From Diphasiastrum complanatum (taxonomy: Eukaryota > Streptophyta > Lycopodiopsida > Lycopodiales > Lycopodiaceae), in contig CM055102.1 in assembly GCA_029204225.1 (NCBI GenBank), positions 40,925,631-40,989,630 of the forward strand: DNA of 64,000 bases, written 5' to 3'. The stretch's first letter is position 1, and each line of letters opens with the position of its first letter. The notes beneath the pieces are model-generated. The model was not told the DNA's origin. It made no database searches and saw nothing but the letters and a program-made list of their open reading frames with translations. The translations under genes and the position numbers were made by a program. Shown one piece after another: positions 1-19,430 of this stretch.

Positions 1-1978
1 CTGGTCACTTTTGTCACCAAGAAGAGGCGTGTGTTGGCCCTGTTTCGCACCTTCTCCACCCTAAACCTGAAGAAGCCTGCACCCACACGCTTTGCGTTTT
101 ACTTCTTGGTGCTAGAGCGATTGGTGGTGGTGAATTGCGGCGGATGGTTTCCAGCATGGCCTTCGGGTTCGGGGACTTTACAAACCTCCCACATTCGGCA
201 TTTTTCTAGTCCACTGTGTACGGTGACGAGTTCTGGAGAGCTGCTGAGGAGATTACTTGGATCCTTCTACCCATTTTCAGGGTGTTGCGCCTGGTAGACC
301 GTGAGGGGTGCACCCTCGGTCTCATTTACGAGTTCATGGACCGCATCGGCAAGGGGATTCTGTTGTCAGCCTTGGACGAGCACAAGTATGACTCTTCAGT
401 GTCTAGTTTGTTGTTTCTCACTCAAGTCTAATGCGTTTCTTTTATGCTATGGTTTAGTGATTGTTGTAATTTGTCTACTGCAGGAGGCGCGAGATCTCAC
501 GTATCTGGGAGGCCAGATGGGACTACTTCCACCGACCCATCCACGCCGTAGCCCACATGTTGCACCCCTTGTGGCGCTCTACCCGAGAGAGGGACGATCC
601 GGAGCTGCACCGGGGATGGGTGGAGTACACGGAGCGCGTATGGCCCGGACCAGGTACGTGTGAGAAATCGGTTGGTAGCAATGTTACTGCAGTATTGTAC
701 TCATTGGTAGTGTGTGAATTCGAGGGGTCTTACATGTGCCATATTTTTTTATTTGCCAACAGGACCGATTCTGGCCAACATTGCAAGCCAGCTACTCGCA
801 TTTGAGCGCTTCCAGTTTCCTTTCGATGGAGAGCAGAGTCGGCGGAGGGAGGATCAGCTGAGGCCCGTTACATGGTGGTGCATCCACGGGCGCAGCACAG
901 GTGACCTGAGGCGATTGGCTGAGAGAGTCCTTGCACAGGACTGTTCAGCAGGAGCTTGCGAGCGGAATTGGAGCACCTGGGCCTTGTATCACACGCAAAA
1001 GAGGAACAGGTTATCCATCGAGCAGTGCAGGCTGTTGGTGTTTGTGAACACCAACGGCCATATGTTGAGGCGCACACGAGGAGGGTTAGATGCTCAAGGT
1101 GAGTCACATCATCACCCCTTTTTTCTTGCTATGCTTTGATGAATTGATTTGCTTTCAAAATATGCAGTGCGTTGCACAATACCTGTCTGACAACAATGTA
1201 TTGTTTTTGGTTGCAGGTAGACCCTGGCACTTGCTTGGTGGATTCGATAGTTGCTGCTCCTCGGGCACCACCCACGCAGGAGGAGATGGATGATGAGATC
1301 CATAGAGAGTTCTACAGACAGGCGCAGGCTGACGCACGGGCTTTACGGCGGCAGAGGAGGACAGAGAGGCAGAGGGACAGGGCTGAGGAGGGAGATGATG
1401 AGGGCTCGGAGGGTGGAGAGATGCTCGGGGCAGACTATGTGGAGGAGGAGTGGGTTGAGGGGGATACGGAGGAGGACGAGGAGATGTGGGCGGAGGCACA
1501 AGGGGATGACCTGGCTGACCTACTGGTGGACCCTGATGCGGAGACCGAGGAGGAGCCAGCCATTCCTGCACGTAGGCCTAGGGGAAGACCTAGAGGTTCT
1601 GGGAGGGGGGGGATGAGTACTCTTTTTGTAGACAGGAGTGGAGCATCACAAGCAGCCGTCGGCCAGGCATCATCACAGTGGGTAGGGCCATCCCAGGGCG
1701 TAGGGTCACAGCCATCTGACACACAGGCACGACGGAATAGACACAGGGCTGGGGGCAGCCAGATGGGGGCCAGAGGAGGGGAGAGAGGCAGAGGTAGAGG
1801 TAGAGGCAGGGGGAGGGGGGTGGTCCAGAGCCAGAGCACGCAACAGAGAGCCAGAGCACGCAGCAGAGCCAGGGCCACACCACGGCATATGGTTCCCTCC
1901 AGTTCCGATTCATCCATGAGACCTGCGGTCAGCACAGATTCGAATGATTTATCCTACCATGACTCTGACGAGCCTTAG
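1..1978 (+). CDS. hAT-family transposase gene, C-terminal part, with introns and an acidic/AT-hook/RG tail
   Basis: The gene is cut by the left edge. Visible exons are 1-385, 484-653, 763-1098 and 1221-1978. The first two introns join in phase: donor at 386 to acceptor at 483, and donor at 654 to acceptor at 762. The third intron (1099-1220) works with the TAG acceptor at 1220; using the CAG four bases earlier breaks the frame. Hallmarks of hAT transposases are the segment KKPAPTRF near 70-100, the VYGDEFW...LRLVDREG block at 216-310, the RIWEARWDYFHRPIH block after 495, and the C-terminal dimerisation motif ACERNWSTW...HTQKRNRL near 950-1010. The last exon adds an acidic stretch, an AT-hook-like RPRGRPRG (about 1575-1600), repeated RG dipeptides (about 1785-1820) and a Ser-rich end. 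Decay: the leftmost exon needs a frame change near 140 and has an in-frame TAG at 207-209. The rest is open. It lies inside the last ARF intron on the opposite strand. It is either a recently inactivated transposon or a host-recruited copy; terminal inverted repeats were not found. Confidence 0.75.
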
Positions 1979-2266
1979 TTGTATAGTTTTCATTACGTTC
2001 ATGGAACATCATTGTACCCCTTTTTGGTGCCATGTGGCCCGATATTATATCTTATGATGATCCTATTCACAGCATTGTCGTGATTCAGTATTGTTCTTTG
2101 TGGTTTTAGTTCAGTAGCTTCGGTTTTATGGTTTATGATTTATGGTTGTAGAGAGAGAGAGAGAGAGAGTATGGTTGTTTTGTCAAAAATTGTGTCATTT
2201 AAGGCTAAAGTTCAGAATGATTCAGTTGGGTTTTTGTTCAGCATGGTTTTAATTCTGTTTGTTGTG

Positions 2267-2270
<4 letters not shown>

Positions 2271-2329
<59 letters not shown>
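2271..2329. repeat. (GA)n microsatellite
   Basis: About 29 uninterrupted GA units are followed by a short G run. A smaller GA tract lies at 2151-2169. Reading frames through it encode only alternating Arg-Glu and are not genes. Confidence 0.97.
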
Positions 2330-2334
<5 letters not shown>

Positions 2335-2439
2335 AGAATTAGAGAAAGGGAGATTCCTGCTATGTTCATTGGGAATGCCCCAATGTGTTCTCTTTTTTTT
2401 TATATGGGATGCAGCTATAGCGTAAAGTTGTAAACCTAG

Positions 2440-2630
2440 GAGTTAATACACCTAAAAGGGACCATCCTGCACCTGAAACAGTCGGCAAACTACACAATCA
2501 TAATCCCCTCGATCAAAGCTTTCATCTGATACCCATATTGCCTAGAAAATTTCAAAAAAAAAAATCGATTCCACACGATTCTGGGAAAATCCCGAATCGC
2601 GATTCGGGATCGCGATTCAGAATCGCGCTG
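2440..2630. repeat. small dispersed repeat, copy 1, with perfect palindrome
   Basis: The stretch with words such as AATACACCTAAA, GACCA and TGATACCCATATTGCC recurs in diverged form at 3935-4165. This copy ends in CG-rich palindromes: CCCGAATCGCGATTCGGG sits inside a 22-bp perfect palindrome at 2589-2610. It is followed by a 7-bp inverted repeat at 2611-2617 and 2621-2627. A further CG-rich stretch with inverted repeats follows at about 2735-2790. The element type is unknown. Confidence 0.5.
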
Positions 2631-3794
2631 CATCTATGTAAATTAAAACTAAGGAAGCGAATCACCCTTTTTGTTTTTTTTTTAAAAAAAATTAGTGTTA
2701 ATTAGGTTTAATAAAAGAAAAATGGATGCGACGACCCCGCGTCCCAGGTTCGGACACCGGACGCGGATGCAGAATGCCCGCATCCGGCCTGGACCCTCAT
2801 GTCTAGAACTTCAACTTTAAAATTACATCTAGGGTGTAATATGTGGGTGTTATACCATATAAGTGAGATGGGTTTACACATAATCAACTAGAGTTAAGGT
2901 TGGTTTTCATAGCTATTGATTCATATATCTATTTGATCGTTGTATGAAACCTAAAACTTAAACATGAATCATGCATATACAAGTTTACTTGTGAATTATA
3001 AAGATAAATGCAGCATGTCTATAAAGACAAAAAATAGGACCATAGTTGCCCAAAAAAGCGTTTCTAGGAAAAAAAAAATCCAGAATCACTTGGAAATAAA
3101 TTTAAAATTTTTTTTAAAAAAAAGATATTCATGAAACTACATTGCTTTGCAGGTTATACTAAGATGTGCCTTTCTTAGTTCTCCCTCAAACGCATTCTCC
3201 AGTAAAAGCTACCAAATGAGGACCCATCAATGGTATTCATAGTTTTCAACTACAGTTTCCAGCCTTCCATGACGGTTGGGGCACCCGCAACTTAAAGTCT
3301 CCTTTGCAAAAATGTGGTTGGATCCTATATGTTGTGACAATGGTTCAGCTGGAATTTGAACGATTAACATAATTTTAAGGGTCCACATGCAGCTCAACAA
3401 GGCCCTAACTGCCAAAACAATCGAAGAAGCCAATAAACCCTTCTAGACATCCTTAACTCTTTCCTATTTAACATAATCATTGTTGTCAACATTTGATTGA
3501 TTCATGACAGCTTGTGATTAAATGGCCACATCAAGCATTCGATGATGATCCTGAACGAGGTCAGTTGCGTTGTAGCTGAACCTGAGAATGGTAACTAGCA
3601 GGAATAAAAGTACTCGGGAAGTTTAACCCAGTTGGCATCATAGGCCTCATTGGACCCAATAGTAGCTCTAAATGGACTAACAGAACAGATATCAAAAGTA
3701 AATGTTTGAAAGCAAGAAACTTTAGTTGATAAAATCACAAAATCAAGTTTTTAAAAAAATAAGATGATTAAGGTGATGTTCATAGTATTATGGG

Positions 3795-3796
<2 letters not shown>

Positions 3797-3847
<51 letters not shown>
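3797..3847. repeat. (CT)n microsatellite
   Basis: About 25 CT units run into a short CA run. The tract precedes copy 2 of the small repeat at 3935. Confidence 0.97.
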
Positions 3848-3854
<7 letters not shown>

Positions 3855-3934
3855 GGCACACATTTCATGATATTCCTTTGAATCCTGCTGTAACACGACA
3901 AGCCATTCTAAATTTTCATCCTTGATAAAATCCA

Positions 3935-4165
3935 GGGATTGATACACCTAAACTGGACCACACTGTACCCGAAACATTCGACAACCTACATAAATGTACT
4001 GCCCTTAATTAATGCTTTAATTTGATACCCATATTGCCCACAAAACTCAAAAATTAAAAAATTAAAATTTTTACTAAAAAAAACAGAACAAAACCAAAAG
4101 AACATTTCTGAGAAACGCTGCCCTAAATCAAAAACGCATTTCTGGACGCGTTTCTAGAAACGCTC
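3935..4165. repeat. small dispersed repeat, copy 2, with perfect palindrome
   Basis: This is a diverged copy of 2440-2630 (shared GATACACCTAAA, GGACCA, TGATACCCATATTGCC). It also ends in a palindrome, but of different sequence: GCGTTTCTAGAAACGC at 4148-4163. Confidence 0.5.
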
Positions 4166-4660
4166 GACCACTATGAATATGACTAACTATCCAAAAAATT
4201 TCATTCAAAACATCCCTCAAAAGAGGGCAGTGTAACATACCATTGCATGGAACATCATCCCATATAACAATGCATGGTACACTTTGCATTTATTCAGTTT
4301 GGATCTTGAGTATGTAGCATAAGATGGAACTTTTAAAAAACTCGTCCCACACTGCACCATTTGAGACTTAAAATTAGGTCTTTCATAAGGCCTTTGCCCC
4401 TGAGATTGTACAAGGTAGAAAAACATCAACCCCAAATGTTTCCAGGAAAGAGGAAGCTAGCTATGTCATGGATCACAATCATAGTAAAATAAACTCTCAC
4501 AAGTAATAAAACTGCTCCTGCACTGTAACATTTGAGGCTTAGCATGAATCTTTCATAACATGAAACCTCTGAAATTGGAAAAGGCAGAAAAGCATCAACA
4601 GCAGGGAAGGGAAAAGGAAGGTAGTGTTATGGATCACAATCATGGTAGAATAAAACCTCA

Positions 4661-12834
<8,174 letters not shown>

Positions 12835-14560
12835 CGCGCGCCTCGATCGCACAAACCCTACCACAAAACAAAGAGAGAACGAGAGACAAAAAGAAAGAAA
12901 GGAAGGAAGAGATAAAAAGGGAGCAATAGAACAGGAAAAGGAAGGGAAGGGGTATGGGGTCACGCGACCGCTTTGTGGGTGTCTTCGGTTAGCGGGTGGC
13001 CACGTTCAAGGTGGCAAAACGTACTTTAGTCACATATATGCCAGGTTCCAATCACCAGGTTGCATTATGGATTAGGTATCATTCATGAGGAGGTGGGCTA
13101 TGGCCTGTAGCAAGATGAGTCGCAGGGTGACGAATCTAGTTGCAAGGTTGTAGCTCACCATTCGATAAACGATACTTGACGTAGCAGGAGAGAGATAGAC
13201 GATCAAGATCTAAATTTATTTGTAACCTGTGTTATGGCTCATAATGTGTGTGTTCTCAACCGATGAAGAAATGCCACATGTCTGCTATCACTGCTCACGA
13301 CTGCTACGGAGTTGAGCGATAGGGAAGTAAGGATTAAGTTCCACCCTATTGGACCTGAGCAATGAGCATGAGCTAAGGGCACGTCCAAAATGGTGGAATG
13401 CGTGGGAGCACACATTCTTTTATTAGCAGTCATATTGTTTCTTATGCTCATGTTACAACTATGGTTACACCCTTTCCTTTATCGATTGAAGTTGTTAGTT
13501 CTTATTCATTTTGGAGTACACATTCTTCAAGCCCTTAAATGTCCCATTGGTGATTTTTTTTTTTTTTGCAAGTAAGCGGCAGAATCTGTATATTAACTAT
13601 GTGATAATGTGTATAGTTACATTGGGTGGAGTCTGAGTCTGTCCACCACTTTCAAGAACCAACTCTTGAAAAACTCGAGAGACTTAGCCCTAGGATCTAC
13701 TGCGAGCTTCTTGCTCAGCAATATTTTATTAAGTGCTTCAAAGTAAAACCTACTCATTGTCGCGGAAGCAAAACTGTTTATTTTTTCGTTTTTGTCTTCG
13801 TATTCGCGAACGATTTTGTGTCTTTAAATTTTCTTTTGCACGGAAGCTTTTACATGAACCTAGACACGCGACTGCACATCACAGAACACATTCTATTCTA
13901 GCAATCAAGACAAATGACACGAGACATGGAGATGCATGAAAATAGAGCGACTGTATTATCAGTTTAGTTTTTAAAACGAGATCGTCAATGTCTCGCTCGT
14001 TGGCGGAATGACACTCTGCTCTTTCGCTGTGTTCTACTCGTTGGCAGACTTTCATGCACAGCTCTATTGTTTCTAGTGTTTTTCTTTCTGCTCTACTCGC
14101 TACCTCTCTCTCTGTCTCTTACAGATAATTTTGTCTATTCAGATTACTTGTTATGATCCAGAAAGGATAGTTTATACTTCCATAGTGTGGAGCTTACAAT
14201 ATAGCTAAATGCAGAATCACAAGGCTAGTTAACGTTAATCAACTAATCAGTTAACCTCCGTCGTTGCCACTCGTTTTAGCTGGGCGTGAATTCTATGACT
14301 CCAAGCTCGTTGAGCTGCCAGCTGACAGCGCGAAAGATTCCTCTTCGTTTGTTTCGTAATCTCCCGTTTGCTTTCGTTTCTTTCGTAGTTTTGCGTTTTG
14401 CGTCTCTTTGCGGTTTGCGGTCCTGGCGGTGTGTTTACGATTCACAAATGATTCGCGAATCGTTCGTGCTTCGAGTCAAGGGACGTTGACTGTCGCGAAT
14501 TGTTCTCGTTCGACCTTCGTTTCTTGTTCGTGTTGTGACAAAGTTGCAGGAGTTCACCAT
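12835..14560. other. ARF upstream region and AT-rich DNA up to copia A
   Basis: Directly upstream of the ARF start the minus strand is pyrimidine-rich (12850-12930), as is common in plant 5' leaders. The plus strand has AAACCCTAC at about 12852, resembling the telo-box of translation-related plant promoters. No TATA box was assigned. From about 13.5 kb the sequence holds poly-T and short frames without family features. Words such as GATTCGCGAAT near 14.45 kb recur near 15.2 kb and may be LTR remnants of copia A or B. Confidence 0.35.
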
Positions 14561-14563
14561 TTC

Positions 14564-15195
14564 TCACATTCCCTCTTGAACCTTGCAGCTTTGTACGTTT
14601 AATCCAATTGTCTTTCTTTGCTTGGCAAATAGTGGCTTGTCTAGCGGTTTCGTGAGCAGATCTGCAATCATATTTTCTGATTTTATATACTGGACCTGGA
14701 GCTCTCCTTTCGAGATCAAATCTCGAATGTGATGGTACTTCAGAGGCATGTGCTTTGTCTTTGAATGGAAGACAGGATCATGGGACAGATAGATGGCACT
14801 CTGAGAGTCCATCATCATCGTGCTTGGCCCTTCTTATGGTATCCCGATTGCCTCCAACATCATCTGCAGCCACACTACCTCATTCGTGACCTTTGAAGCT
14901 GCAACATATTCAGCTTCGCAAGAGGATTGAGCCACCAAGGTTTGCTTTTTGCATATCCAGCTGATTACAGCTCCGCGCGCTATTGTGCATCCTCCAGTTA
15001 TGGACTTGTTGTCATCTTTGTAGCTCGCCCAGCTTGCATCACTGTAGTGGTGCAACTCGAATCCTTTTTCTTCGTTTTCAGCTTTGTATGTTAATCCCAT
15101 ATTTTGGGTACCCTTCAGAATCAATACTATCTTTTATTGCGTTCAGCTTTGTCTCATAATGTATGTGTTTCTGTAGTTCTTCATGACTAATTATT
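14564..15195 (-). pseudogene. Ty1/copia fragment A: RNase H end of pol
   Basis: Read on the minus strand, this is the end of a copia polyprotein. LKGTQNMGL is followed by the RNase H core with SDASWAS (catalytic Asp), SITGGCT, ISWICKKQ, SSCEAEY (Glu), DSQSAIYL (Asp) and the conserved tail DPVFHSKTKH...YHHIRDL...DLLTKPL. A stop near 14834 and a frame change near 15124 break it. Its 3' end runs into AAGAGGGAA followed by TGTGAGAAATGG at 14561, which looks like a polypurine tract and an LTR start. The left LTR boundary was not found. RT and everything upstream are missing, because the sequence turns into copia B on the other strand. Confidence 0.85.
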
Positions 15196-15498
15196 TGTCT
15201 TGTGATTCGCGAATGATTCGTGACAAATTATTTGTCTGATAATTCAATGTTTTATGTTTGGCTACGTAATCACTGTAGTATTGATGACTTCAAAGTTAGT
15301 TACTATACGATCAAATGTGATTTCCATCACTATTGTTTTGTTCGAAATTGATAGGCGTAGTCATGCATGGTGAAAGAGGAAGATAGTTTATTCCACCACT
15401 CACGAAAAGTTTTCTTTCTAGACACTCAAATTATTTTTATTCGTTTCCTTCGAGTTCATTTCTTTTCGAATTCATCTTCAGCACACCTCTTTTTGACA

Positions 15499-15510
15499 TG
15501 GTATCAGAGC
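15499..15510 (+). promoter_or_regulatory. primer-binding site of copia B (initiator tRNA-Met type)
   Basis: TGGTATCAGAGC is the common plant copia primer-binding site complementary to the 3' end of initiator tRNA-Met. It directly follows a 5' LTR ending in GACA at 15498. The LTR start was not located and should lie after copia A, somewhere around 15.2-15.3 kb. Confidence 0.85.
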
Positions 15511-15787
15511 ATTCCATTCTGATATCCGAGCTTCTATCATAATATCAGTGCTAGATCACTATTTCCTTTATCTGAACTGCCACGGTATCAGATCTGTGAT
15601 CTCTATCAGGGCCTAATATTATTTCGATATCAGAGCAAAAGCTCTAATACTTGATATCTTTTGCAATATCAAATTGATATCAAACTCTTCAGTTCCTTTT
15701 AACCTTTCAGTATCAGAGAATTGATTTCCTATTGTTGGCATTTCTACATCTTAGCGTCATCGATACAATCGATAGACTAAATTCCAA

Positions 15788-16818
15788 ATGGATTCTCAAA
15801 GTAAAGTTGGTCTTATTGCAGACAAGCTGAATGGATCCAATTATCATTTGTGGAAATTTAAGATGAAGACCTTGCTAATCACCAGCGAATTATGGAATGT
15901 TGTTATAGGTACAGACGTAAAACTTGAAGACGATGACGCAAAGTGGAAATCGAAGGACGGTAAAGCTTTCACGCTTATTATCCTCAATATATCAGATACA
16001 CAGATTGGACACATAACTGAAGCTAAAATGTCAAAAGATGTTTGGGACATCCTGAACTCACTATATGACGTGAGGGACGTAACTACTAAGTTACATCTAC
16101 GAAGGAAATTCTTCACATTCAAGATGACTATTGGTGATTATATTTAGAGTCACATTAACCAGTTTAAGAATCTCTTGCAACAGATGTCGATGTCGGATCA
16201 GTCATAGACGATCAAGATGCAATTATGACATGGCTTTCAAGCTTGCCCTCTATCACTATGTTGCTGCAAGAAGACAATAGAAGAAGTCAAGACACTTTGT
16301 CTACTTTCTCCTCTCAGGCTCTATATGTCAACAAAGGCTCTAAGCGATAGAAGTAGAAAAGCTCCAAGGAGGCTGCAGAGAAACAGACTCAAAGTCAAGC
16401 ACAATCATCAGATCCACAATCGAAAAAGACGATGTTTTTCAGGTATTGCAAGCGCAATAACCATGAGATCAAGGATTTCCAAATTCTCTAAGCGAAGAAT
16501 GCAGCCAAGCAAACTGATCAATAAGGAAACACAGTTTCATCATCTCCCCAAGTCAAAGTGGATGAAGGCACATTCATGGTCAAAGATCAAAGCACATTTT
16601 TGGATGATTCATGGTTTATGGATTCTGGAACAACTCAACACATGACCAATCAACGTGAGATCTTCAACTCCTACATGCCTTACAACACAAAGAAATTTGT
16701 TCATCTTGGTGACAATAGTACTCACACTATTGAAGGTGAAGGTATTGTAACATTGCGATTTCAACATGTTCAATTCAGTATTGTAACATTTCAATCTTTT
16801 GAGGTTGATCACGAATAA
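15788..16818 (+). pseudogene. Ty1/copia fragment B: gag and protease start
   Basis: The frame starts MDSQSKVGLIADKLNGSNY and contains the gag (UBN2-type) pattern LNGSNYHLWKFKMKTLL...DVWDILNSLYD. A TAG at 16145-16147 and later frame changes interrupt it. The zinc-knuckle region is scrambled (16325-16500). The protease start follows: DDSWFMDSGTTQHMTN, where DSGT is the catalytic triplet, then HLGDNSTHTIEGEGIV. The frame stops at 16818, and beyond about 16.9 kb the sequence becomes copia C on the opposite strand. Integrase, RT and RNase H are absent. Confidence 0.85.
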
Positions 16819-16899
16819 AATGTTTTGAGTTCGCGTTCGTTTCTTATCCTTTGTCAAGTAAACTACGCGTTTTATTAGTAGAATCAAGATTTGTCTGAT

Positions 16900-18420
16900 C
16901 AGTTGTTCTATAGCTCCCTCTCAAAGTGGGCAGTTGGATTAACACCAATTTTCTTCGTTGCTTCTCGAATAAATCCTTACTGAGTGGCTTCGTAAAGATA
17001 TCGGTTGTCATTTCCTCTGTGGGTATGAAGACTATCTTCAGTATCTTCTTCTCGACTAAGTCCCAAATCACATGATATTTGATAGCTATGTGCTTTGTTT
17101 TTGAGTGAAATACAAGATCTTTCGTAAGATAGATTTCTAAAGTGTTATCTATTAACAAGACATAAGGTTCAAAACTAAATTCATCAAATCCTTCTAATAT
17201 CTGTTTGATCCAGATCAGCTCGTTTGCCATCTTGGCTGTTGCTACATATTTCGCTTCACAGGAATATTGAGCTACTATTGTTTGCTTCTTGCTTATCCAG
17301 AGTATGGCTGCGCCAGATGCTAGAGTACAACCTCCTGAAATACTTTTGCTATCATCATTCATGGATGCCCAGCTTACGTCATTGTAAGATTCGATGTGAA
17401 ATCCATCTTTCTTAGAATAACACAGTCCATAGTCTTTTATTTCTTGGAGATATTCTAGTACTCTCTAACTTCCAATGCAATGATCCTGAGTTCTGATCAT
17501 ATTGGCTCAGCCCGTATACTGCAAACGCTATATCAGGTCTAGTGTTGTCTGCTAGATATAACAATAATCCAATCAGCCTACGATAGAGTGTTTTGGCCAT
17601 TCGTTCCTCTTCCTCGAGAGTCTACGGACAATCTGCCTTGCTCAGTATTGTTCCAGGTATCATGGGAGTATGCACACCTTTGCATTCGAGCATGTTGAAG
17701 TCTTCAATGATCTTTTGAGTGTACTTTTGTTGGTGAAGATACAACTTACCACCTTCAAAGTCTCTCACGATCTACAAGCCTAGATAGATTCTAGCTTCTC
17801 CTAGGTCAGCGATCTCAAATATTTCAGAAATGTCTCTTTTGACATCTGAAGTTAACTTATCTCTTTTTGAGAAGATAAGTGTGTCATCAACATAGACAGC
17901 TAGAATGGTTATTTCAATTTGGACATGTTTGATATAGACATTTGACTCAACAAATAGAGGTTTGAAACCTAAGGAATGTAATGCTTCGTCCTTCTTTCTA
18001 TACCATTGTCTAGCTGCTTGTTGTGGACCATAAATGCTTTTATTCATGTGACGTTGATCCATGAATAAGTCTTCTTCCAATGCTGTGTGCAAGACAACAG
18101 TCTTTTCATCCACAATATAAATTTTCAGATCATGAGCCACTGCATAAGCGAATAACAAGCGAATTGATGTATGTTTGACTACTGGTGAGAAAGTATCAGT
18201 GTAGTCGATCCCATACTTTTGTGAAAATCCCTTAGCAACTAACCTTGCTTTGTATCTGATGTTTTCTCCATCAGGACCTGTTTTGATCTTGTAGATCCAC
18301 TTGCATTTGACTAGTTTTCTTCCATTAGGAATAGGTGCAAGTGTCCATACATTGTTCTTATACTTGGATGACATTTTGTCCTCCATTGCTTGAATTCAGC
18401 AATCTTTATTTGGTCCATCA
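16900..18420 (-). pseudogene. Ty1/copia fragment C: reverse transcriptase and RNase H
   Basis: The minus strand encodes NNVWTLAPIPNGRKLVKCKWIYK (the usual start of copia RT), RLVAKGFSQKYGIDYTDTFSPV, a degraded motif A region (VDEKTVVLHTALEEDLFM), IYGPQQAARQWY and the catalytic YVDDT. LYRRLIGLLLYLADNTRPDIAF at 17412-17600 and the RNase H domain at 16950-17362 follow. It has at least two frame breaks (about 17600-17770 and 17400). A purine tract GAGAGGGAGC at the 3' end (about 16915) probably marks the LTR start. Gag, protease and integrase are missing. Confidence 0.88.
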
Positions 18421-18639
18421 ACAGCTTCTTCGAATGTTTGAGATTTGTCAGAGAAACCACAAAATTCGATGGTTGTATTATAAAGATTCTGACCATACCT
18501 TTCTGGTGGTTTACGTTGTCTGTCAGATCTTCTCACATGTGATTTTGAGTTTGATTCTGCAAGTTTCGAGTTCGATTTTGATTCGAGCTTTTCTACTTGA
18601 ATTCAAGCTGGCGATTCGATCCGCATTTTGCCATTCTTC

Positions 18640-19430
18640 TTGGGTACTATAACTATCGGCGATACCCATTCTGTGTGCTCGATCTAATGAAATCTACGTC
18701 CATCAGCTTTTGCAACTCCTGCTTGATCAGTTTTGTATAATTTGGGATGCAACGGTAGTAACGGCTCACCTTGGGGACTGCTCCATCCACCAAAGGTATT
18801 GTATGTTGGACTACTGTTGGCGGAATGCCCTTTAGATCACTATAGCTCCAGGCAAAACAGTCTTTATATTCCACCAACAAGGATCATAGTCTCTTGAACT
18901 GCGTGGGTGTTAACTGCTCTCCCACATGCACTATCTTTTCTTCTTTTCCTGGCTCCGCAAGATTCATTGACTGTGTTCGTGCAGGTCTCTCAAAAACTTG
19001 TTCCGCTGGTGTCTGACTTTAATCAGGTTCTTGATGGGCTTGCGGCATCATGATTACCACGTCATCCAAAGTATAATTCTTGAAAGTATCAGGCATCTCG
19101 TGAACGAGAGCTCATCGAGATTCCTCTTTCAGCATATTGATCTTGGCCCGACTAGTCATCTTTTGATTTTCTGTCACATGTGTAGAAGATGACACTATAT
19201 CTGAGTCCAACTAGATTGACTTTAAGGAATCCAACACCTTCTTTTTGCCCTTTTTTGTCATTTTGGTGGGTTCATCCTTGTTGTCTTTCTTTGGGACTGC
19301 TGTGACATTCGTCTCATAATTGCGAATATCAACGTCTACTGAGTTAACTCTCGCAGAGAATTCTATAGTGAGATCTATCCCAGATCCAGCTACTGTGAAT
19401 CTTGCGAGAGTTACTTCCCAGAGATCTGAA
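18640..19430 (-). pseudogene. Ty3 fragment: linker and N-terminal reverse transcriptase
   Basis: The minus strand shows FKNYTLDDVVIMMPQAHQEP, then CFAWSYSDLKGIPPTVVQH, and KLIKQELQKLMDVDFI. A one-base frame change then leads to EWVSPIVIVPKKNGKM at about 18650. The same order of motifs occurs in the larger Ty3 element at 34553-35654, so the two are related but diverged. The fragment ends abruptly against copia C, before RT motif A. Confidence 0.8.

Noticed and set aside
1435-1935. Antisense frame of 166 codons over the last hAT exon
   Set aside because: It is a shadow of the GC-rich, repeat-like coding exon; the sense frame has domain features and this one has none.
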